DNA of 22,273 nucleotides from Candidatus Hydrogenedentota bacterium. Its GTDB lineage: Bacteria > Hydrogenedentota > Hydrogenedentia > Hydrogenedentales > CAITNO01. A program made the translations under genes and the position numbers. This document shows positions 7,570 to 13,718 of this stretch, piece by piece (position 1 is the stretch's first letter; every line of letters begins with the position of its first letter). The notes under the pieces were generated by a model, which searched no databases, had not been told where the DNA came from, and worked only from the letters and a program-made list of their open reading frames with translations. The DNA lies in the NCBI GenBank assembly GCA_007118765.1, contig SKQZ01000064.1, forward strand, positions 1 to 22,273, read 5' to 3'.

Positions 7570-9049
7570 AGTTATCCATACCAGTATTTTGCAGGTTGAT
7601 GCGCATTCCATCTCGGTGTTGCGCTTCCAATCGAGCGGAGCAACCCCGAAAGACACGGTGTTCCTGCGCGTTACCGGCGACTATGCCGACCCGGAGCAGC
7701 AGGCCCAGGCGCTGCGCGCTTTTGTGGAAGAAAACGGACTGGATGCAGACGTTATCTACACCGTTTTGCCGCGATACGACATTACCACGCGCATTATTAC
7801 GCTGCCCTCCCATGATCCCGTTGAAATCGCGGGGATGGTGCAGTTCAGCGCAGAAGAGTATGTTCCCTACACGGCGGATGAGGTCGTTATTGACCAGTGC
7901 GTCTTGCGCAAACTTGAAACAGGCGAATCCGAAACGCTCATCGCCATCGCGCATAAGGATGTGGTGGAAAACCATTTGAGTGTGTTGCGTGAGGCGGGTG
8001 TCGTGCCGGAAAAGATATTGCTCAGCACCGCCTGCAATTATGTGGCGGCCCTGGCCACCCACCCCGAAGAACCGAGCCGTTACGCATTGGTCAGTCTGAC
8101 AGCGGGGGGCATTGAAATTACGGTGATTGACAACGGGAACCCGGTATTCACCCGCGGCATTGCCACCACCCAGGCGTGGGAAAAGATTGCCGCGGAACCG
8201 GATGCGCCCGGCGAAAGCATGGTGGACATGGGCGGCGCGGAAGAGCTGGCCGCCGAGTTGCGCGGCTCCTTGTCGGCGTACCAGCGCGAATCGTCGGACG
8301 GCACTGGCGTGGAAACCATCTATGTAGCCTGTGCGTATGCGCATGTGGATGCGTTGTGCAAGTCGCTTTCCAGTAAGACCGGCATGGACTGCAAGGCGGC
8401 TGCTTTTGTTCTCGACGCACTCGACACGCCGGACGTTGCATTGCCGGGGCTGCCCGTGGAGGCCGTAGGCGGACTGATTGAAGCCCGTGGACGCGCCGAT
8501 ATTCAAATCAATCTTTTGCCGGAAAAAGAGGTGGAGGCCCGACGGCTCGCCAATGTAAAGCGTATTGCGGTTCACGCCGCCATCGGGGCGGCGGCAGTCA
8601 TACTTGCGCTGGGCGGACTGTACGCACAGGCGCTATACCAGCGGGCGGCCTTTATCAACGAACTGGAGCAACGTGTCGCCGCCATCGAACCGCAAGTGCA
8701 GGGCATCACGGAAAAGCGGCAGCAATTGAACATTTTACGGCGACAAGTAGACCGGCAGGGTTCGGTCATTGAGCAATTGGCGCGACTGGTACAGGCGGCG
8801 CCTGACGGCCGCCTCAACTTCTCCCGTCTGTCGTTGCGGCGCGGCGACGGCATTGATATCTGGGGACGCGCCAAAACGGTGATAGATGTCGCCGAATTTA
8901 CCACCAACGTCCGCGACCTCGCAGACGTACATTTGAACTTCTTCAGGCAGGCAAGAAGCCTGTACGAGACACAGACCGAAGAGCGTGAACAGAACGTGTG
9001 GTCGTATCAGGTGGAAGTGCCGATGCTGGAGGATGACAATGATTCATGA
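7559..9049 (+). CDS. gspL: GspL-like platform protein, PilM+PilN-type fusion
   Basis: GspL couples the cytosolic ATPase GspE to the inner-membrane platform. This 496-residue protein has an N-terminal actin-like PilM-type domain (about 1-310, with DITTRIITLPSHDPVEI and VQFSAEEYVP resembling the PilM core). A PilN-style junction INLLPEKE (317-324), one membrane helix (about 335-357), a coiled coil (about 365-410) and a periplasmic ferredoxin-like region follow. GspL proteins are structural relatives of PilM and PilN joined in one chain. Here the PilN signature INLLP is unusually well kept. It starts at TTG 7559 with AGGAGA (7547-7552) upstream, overlapping gspK by 11 nt. The stop overlaps gspM by 11 nt. 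GspE itself is not encoded in the window. Confidence 0.85.
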   Translation: MARKVIHTSILQVDAHSISVLRFQSSGATPKDTVFLRVTGDYADPEQQAQALRAFVEENGLDADVIYTVLPRYDITTRIITLPSHDPVEIAGMVQFSAEEYVPYTADEVVIDQCVLRKLETGESETLIAIAHKDVVENHLSVLREAGVVPEKILLSTACNYVAALATHPEEPSRYALVSLTAGGIEITVIDNGNPVFTRGIATTQAWEKIAAEPDAPGESMVDMGGAEELAAELRGSLSAYQRESSDGTGVETIYVACAYAHVDALCKSLSSKTGMDCKAAAFVLDALDTPDVALPGLPVEAVGGLIEARGRADIQINLLPEKEVEARRLANVKRIAVHAAIGAAAVILALGGLYAQALYQRAAFINELEQRVAAIEPQVQGITEKRQQLNILRRQVDRQGSVIEQLARLVQAAPDGRLNFSRLSLRRGDGIDIWGRAKTVIDVAEFTTNVRDLADVHLNFFRQARSLYETQTEEREQNVWSYQVEVPMLEDDNDS

Positions 9050-10124
9050 TGTTTTGGAAAAGGTGTTTCACGCGTATTATAAATTGTCCCAGCGCGAACA
9101 ACGGTTGGCATTGATCACTGCCATTGTGGTGCTTTTGATGCTTGTGTTTATGGTATACCAGCGCGCCCAGGAACGGCTGAACACCCTTGACCGCGAAATC
9201 ATGCGCCTTGAAGATGAATTGTTGGCCTACACGCGCCTCATGGCCCATCGCGACGTTATTCAAACCCAATACCAGGCCATTGCCGCACAGCATTCCAGCG
9301 AATGGACGGAAGCGGAGATTCACGACCGTCTGCGCCAGGAGATATACCGGCTGGCCAGAAACAATCCGCCGCCCTTGGATGCCAATGGCATCCCCGTTTC
9401 CACCAACGGCGGCGGCGGCAATTTGGTCGAAATCCCCACGCTGGGACGCGGCCAGATGTCGGAAGGCGGGCAGGGCTACCGAGAATACCGAATCAACCTG
9501 CGCATACCGCAAACACAGCTGCGCAATATCGTTCAGTTTCTGGAGCGCCTGCACAACAGCCCCCAGTCGCTGCGCATAGACGCCCTGGACTTGAGCCGTG
9601 AGCCGAAAAGCGAGTTGGTGGCCGCCAGTATTGACATCAGTCGGATTGTCGCCGATGGCGCTGTTTTGCCGCCTGACGTACCGGCCGTCACAACCGATGG
9701 GCTTGGACGCATTGCGCTGGACGCGGATGCCTGGGTCGGCATCGGCGCCACAATTTCGGATGCGCCGGAGGCGGCACAAAGTCCCTACGGCGCGTTGGAT
9801 ATTCGCCTGACAACCGCCGCCGCAGAGGTGTATATGCAGCATCAACTCCCCGGCGGCGCCGAATATGAAATGATTGTAAACATGTCCTCAACGTCCGGCG
9901 ACGTTGTGATGGGCGTTGGCCTTGAATCCGACGCGGTACTGTTAAGCCCCATGCAGCAGTTGGAAGGCGACGGCGAAACCCACCGCTATCAGACGCAATT
10001 TGCACTGCCCGGCGCCGGTACGCCGGTTGCCTTGCGATGTCCATGGATTCAGGGCAATGAACCGGACACGCTCGTTCGTTTATCCGGTTTGATGTTGCGT
10101 AAAATTTCGGAGAGTTATGAATGA
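9039..10124 (+). CDS. gspM: GspM/PilO-like platform protein with extra C-terminal domain
   Basis: A bitopic inner-membrane protein that partners GspL. The 361-residue product has a short cytosolic N-terminus with LSQREQRL (typical of GspM), one membrane helix (about 21-40), a coiled coil (about 44-70) and a PilO-like ferredoxin fold (about 148-205, YREYRINLRIP through LEPKSELVAASIDI-type strands). GspM proteins usually end near residue 160-200. Here about 130 more residues (about 230-361) follow, predicted mostly beta-strand and ending VRLSGLMLRKI, resembling a jelly-roll or carbohydrate-binding-module fold. Start: the ATG at 9039 lies 6 nt after GGAGG (9028-9032). The ATG at 9033 abuts that site and is less likely. 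It overlaps gspL by 11 nt and gspC by 4 nt. Confidence 0.8.
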   Translation: MIHDVLEKVFHAYYKLSQREQRLALITAIVVLLMLVFMVYQRAQERLNTLDREIMRLEDELLAYTRLMAHRDVIQTQYQAIAAQHSSEWTEAEIHDRLRQEIYRLARNNPPPLDANGIPVSTNGGGGNLVEIPTLGRGQMSEGGQGYREYRINLRIPQTQLRNIVQFLERLHNSPQSLRIDALDLSREPKSELVAASIDISRIVADGAVLPPDVPAVTTDGLGRIALDADAWVGIGATISDAPEAAQSPYGALDIRLTTAAAEVYMQHQLPGGAEYEMIVNMSSTSGDVVMGVGLESDAVLLSPMQQLEGDGETHRYQTQFALPGAGTPVALRCPWIQGNEPDTLVRLSGLMLRKISESYE

Positions 10125-10615
10125 GACGCTATATAACCATAATTACCGGTGGCATTGTGGTATGCATTGTGGGCTTGATGATTATGAACCAACTGTCCAG
10201 CCCCGTGACGGCGCGCCGCACCGCACTTGACATGCGACTGGCGGATGCAGGACCGGACTTGGACGAAGACCGCGTCCGGCGCACCGACATCGAAGGGTGG
10301 AACCGCATAATACTTGGCAAGCAGAGCGTTTGGAGCGCGTTGGTGCCGCCTCCACCGCCGCCTCCTCCTCCGCCGCCGCCCCCGCCGGAACGGCCCGATT
10401 TACAACGCATGCTGCGCGGGGTCGAGGCTACGCGCCAGCAGGTGGGCGACAAAGTAAAGTTCATTTTGCCGGACAACCCCCGCGGTGAATTCCTGGGCGT
10501 TGGCGACACCATCAATTCCGTAACCATTGATTCCATCAGCCGCACGGAGGTCGTTCTTCAGTATCATTGGCGCGAACAAAATCAGATACTATCCATTACC
10601 TTGCCCCGACGATAG
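10121..10615 (+). CDS. gspC: GspC-like protein with 14-proline run
   Basis: GspC links the inner-membrane platform to the secretin through its homology region (HR), which binds the N0 domain of GspD. This 164-residue protein has an N-terminal membrane helix (about 5-23), a linker with 14 consecutive prolines (residues 76-89), and a C-terminal HR-like beta domain (about 92-164: LRGV, GEFLGVGDTINSVTIDSISRTEV). No PDZ or coiled-coil domain follows the HR, so it resembles the shortest GspC/PilP-like forms. The start overlaps the gspM stop (ATGA). Identification rests on topology, the HR-like pattern and its place before gspD, because sequence similarity is weak. Translation of the proline run should depend on EF-P. 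Confidence 0.7.
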   Translation: MRRYITIITGGIVVCIVGLMIMNQLSSPVTARRTALDMRLADAGPDLDEDRVRRTDIEGWNRIILGKQSVWSALVPPPPPPPPPPPPPPERPDLQRMLRGVEATRQQVGDKVKFILPDNPRGEFLGVGDTINSVTIDSISRTEVVLQYHWREQNQILSITLPRR

Positions 10616-10837
10616 TGGATGTGATGTGCCATATTGTGAATAGACCAAAGTATTTGGTGTAAAATACAGGGCATAGTATGAAATAATCCCGGCATGTTTC
10701 GCAGTCGGAAATGTTGGCGTTGAAGCTTTGCCTTTTGCGATACATCCGAGATGTGTAAGTATTGTCCGGCCAGTCGTCGGCATGGTACATGAAAAAATGC
10801 CGTTCGCTACGGATTTCCCAGTTTTGCGGAAAGGTTT

Positions 10838-13672
10838 ATGATGGGTTGTTTAACAACACGACCGCTAAAAGCAATTGTTTGCGTTGCGTTCCTTATTGCC
10901 ACGACGGTAGTTACCGCAGCGGCGCAAGGACAAACACCGAATACGCCACGCAGGCGGCCCGCCCCTTCGACCGGCATTCCCTGGACCCCCCATGGCGATA
11001 CCCCGGCAACGAGCGCCCAACCAGATGCGCGTACGCCCACAACAACCACGCAACGCACCACGCGCCCCACCGCACAACAGCCGGGTACGCCGCCGGGGCC
11101 GCGAGACACCAGAGTTCCTTCACAGCCCGCTTCACAGCGGATACAGCGGCTTCGTGAAAGAACGACAACGGAAACGGAAGAAACCCCGGATAGAGTCGCG
11201 CCAACACGTCGAACCCCTGCCACAGAGGCGGCCGAGGACAGAGGCCCGGGCCGCGACCCGGAAACAACCCGGGAACGCGCCGCGCCTACGCCGCGAACAA
11301 TCGGCGGCACAGGACCCACAGGCGGCGGTACCTCTTTCACACGCGGCGAAGTCGGCGCGGTATCGAGTTTGGGCAGAGACGTCTTTGAACCCATCCTTGA
11401 TCGCGAGCCTGAATATGGCGATGAAGTGCCGGACGTGGGCGAAGTGTTGTTTCTGGAAGGTCCCATGCCGCTGTACGATTTTCTCAGCGCCATCAATATG
11501 GCCACGGACTGGAATATGTTGGTTTCGCCGCTGTTGCAGGACAAGCAGCTCCATTTCTGGCTTTCCGGCACCACGCCCCGCGACGCCCTTGAGGTGCTCA
11601 AGTTCTACAAGGTCTATTATGAGTTTGATGAAGAAAAGAACCTGCTTCGGGTCATGCCCATCGAGGAATATCTGGAACGGGAATTCGGCAAAGCCCAACC
11701 GCATGAATTCCGCATACGACATGCGGACGTGTCCTATGTAGAATCTCTTGTCAACTCATTGATGTCTGCGTCGGGGCGTGCAATTACCGACGAACGCACA
11801 AGCAACATCTATGTATGGGATACAGAAGACAATATCAGGGAAATGACGCGCCTTATTGCGGAGTTTGATGTGCCGCAACAAAAGGCGGCCTTCATGATAG
11901 AATACGCCGACCTGCCCGACATCGAGGCCGTTCTGGCTGGTTCCATGTCCCAAACCGGCAGCATTCTGTCCGATGCACGCACCGGCCAAATCTTTGTCTG
12001 GGATAAGCCGGCCATTTTGGAGAAAATGCGGGACACCGTGGCACGGCTTGATCAGCCGGTGGAATCCCACACCTTCCATATTGCCCATGTCAATGCGGAG
12101 GATGTGGTGGATGGCATTGAAGCCATGCTGACGGAGCGCGGCATGATACAGGTGGATCCCCGGTTCAACACGGTTATCGTCACGGATCTGCCAACACGCG
12201 TGGCCCGAATCGCCAAGACGATTGACACGCTTGATCAACCGCTGGAAACCCGCACATGGGTCATCAGATACGCCTATTTGGACTTCATCGCAGCCCAGAT
12301 CGAAGCCTACATACCGGGTGAAATGGGACAAATCGTAGTCAACGAGGATGTCCACCAGATTACTGTCACAGGATTGCCCGAACGCCTTGACGAGATTGAC
12401 GCGCTCATTAACGTTTGGGACATCAAACGTCGCCAGGTGCTCATCGAAGCGCATATCGTGGAAGTGAACACCGAAATCGAACGGGCTTTCAACTTGAATT
12501 GGTCCTATTTCGCAAATGTTGACGGTTCGCCCTTTGCCGTACACGGCGGCGCCGGTTCGGAATCCATCGCCGGGCCTGCGGGCGATGGCCAGATTGCCAG
12601 CGGCGGACGCCTGCCCTATGCCGTGCCGCGATACGGCGCCCTGCAGTTGGACGGGGCGGGCAACATTACGCGCCCGCTGTTGACCGACGTATCAGGCGCG
12701 CCCATCATTGATCGGTACCGTGGCAGCAATGTCGCCGTGACCCTGGACTACCTCGACAAACAGCAAAAGGCCACCATCCTCTCATCACCGCGGGTTACGG
12801 TACAAGACAGCGAAGAGGCCGTATTTGAGAATGCGACGCGGGTGCCCTATGTGTCAGGGTCGGCCTACCCCAGCTACGGCGGCTATAGCGACGGCCTTGT
12901 TCGCGATGATGTCTTCCGGCGGAGCACCGCCACCAGTCGCGTTGAGTTTATGGACGTGGGCACCATTCTTTCCGTGTGGCCGCGCATCACCGAAGACAAC
13001 AATATCCTGCTCGACATTAGCGCGGAGGACAGCACCTTTACGGACAAGCGAATTGTGGTGGACGATCTGACGCGCACCGTCCCCGAGAAAACCGTGCGCC
13101 GCGCCGATACGCAGGTACGGGTAGATTCCGGGGATACCATTGTGTTGGGCGGCTTGCGCCGCGACCGTGCCAGCCATTCGACAACACGCACGCCATTACT
13201 TGCCGATCTGCCCCTTGTCGGGCGATTGTTCCGAAACCCCCGGCGCGTATCTGACAACAGCTCGCTGTTGATTTTCATCACCACCACCATCGTGGATGAA
13301 AGCACCATGCCGGAATCGGTGATGGTGGCCCAAGCCGATCAGGACATCGCGGAGGCCCGGCGTGATGGTGAAAAAACAGCGCTGGACCGATTGCGCGACC
13401 GCGTGTCCGGCAGCGAAAATGAGATAGGCGTCTCCATCGGGCAAGGCGGTCACCTTTATTGCCGGGGCGCCAATGTCACGCTGGACGAATTACGCAGCAT
13501 CTTTTTCGGCGCACCACGCAACATGCCCGTTACCGTTGTGGTGCGACAACATCCCAGTGCGCCCATTGACATTGTCAGTGAAGTTGCCGAGGCGGCCATG
13601 GAAGCAGGATTGCGTATCGAATACGACAACGAAATACCGCCCATCGTCCCCGCCATTTCGGGGCCGCGCTAA
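10838..13672 (+). CDS. gspD: Type II secretion secretin GspD with C-terminal ExbD/TolR-like domain
   Basis: The outer-membrane channel of the T2SS, 944 residues. In order: Sec signal peptide (about 1-29, ending TAAA), a Thr/Pro/Arg-rich low-complexity stretch (about 30-200), N0 (about 203-283), four N1-type repeats (about 288-345, 347-406, 408-467, 470-528), the secretin domain (about 533-820, with VEVN, VTLDYL, ILSSPRVTV and the VDSGDTIVLGGL...TPLLADLPLVGRLF signature), a charged linker (821-860), and an ExbD/TolR-like domain (861-930). Typical GspD has three N1-type repeats and no such C-terminal domain. GGAAAGG (10828-10834) fits ATG 10838 or, with better spacing, ATG 10841. The 222-nt gap after gspC has no terminator. 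It contains a possible but poorly spaced promoter (TTGTGA at 10634, TAAAAT at 10660), so gspD may have some independent expression. Confidence 0.93.
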   Translation: MMGCLTTRPLKAIVCVAFLIATTVVTAAAQGQTPNTPRRRPAPSTGIPWTPHGDTPATSAQPDARTPTTTTQRTTRPTAQQPGTPPGPRDTRVPSQPASQRIQRLRERTTTETEETPDRVAPTRRTPATEAAEDRGPGRDPETTRERAAPTPRTIGGTGPTGGGTSFTRGEVGAVSSLGRDVFEPILDREPEYGDEVPDVGEVLFLEGPMPLYDFLSAINMATDWNMLVSPLLQDKQLHFWLSGTTPRDALEVLKFYKVYYEFDEEKNLLRVMPIEEYLEREFGKAQPHEFRIRHADVSYVESLVNSLMSASGRAITDERTSNIYVWDTEDNIREMTRLIAEFDVPQQKAAFMIEYADLPDIEAVLAGSMSQTGSILSDARTGQIFVWDKPAILEKMRDTVARLDQPVESHTFHIAHVNAEDVVDGIEAMLTERGMIQVDPRFNTVIVTDLPTRVARIAKTIDTLDQPLETRTWVIRYAYLDFIAAQIEAYIPGEMGQIVVNEDVHQITVTGLPERLDEIDALINVWDIKRRQVLIEAHIVEVNTEIERAFNLNWSYFANVDGSPFAVHGGAGSESIAGPAGDGQIASGGRLPYAVPRYGALQLDGAGNITRPLLTDVSGAPIIDRYRGSNVAVTLDYLDKQQKATILSSPRVTVQDSEEAVFENATRVPYVSGSAYPSYGGYSDGLVRDDVFRRSTATSRVEFMDVGTILSVWPRITEDNNILLDISAEDSTFTDKRIVVDDLTRTVPEKTVRRADTQVRVDSGDTIVLGGLRRDRASHSTTRTPLLADLPLVGRLFRNPRRVSDNSSLLIFITTTIVDESTMPESVMVAQADQDIAEARRDGEKTALDRLRDRVSGSENEIGVSIGQGGHLYCRGANVTLDELRSIFFGAPRNMPVTVVVRQHPSAPIDIVSEVAEAAMEAGLRIEYDNEIPPIVPAISGPR

Positions 13673-13687
13673 TCCTCACACGTTGGA

Positions 13688-13718
13688 CTACTTGGCGTGC
13701 AGTTTGGGCGCCAAGTAG
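13688..13718. repeat. Perfect inverted repeat at the convergent uvrA/gspD ends
   Basis: CTACTTGGCG (13688-13697) and CGCCAAGTAG (13709-13718) form a 10-bp perfect stem with an 11-nt loop. It contains the uvrA stop codon and encodes its last codons. It lies 15 nt after the gspD stop, so it can form at the 3' end of both messages. There is no T-run on either side, so it is more likely an RNA-end-protecting or rho-dependent structure than a classical terminator. Confidence 0.5.
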
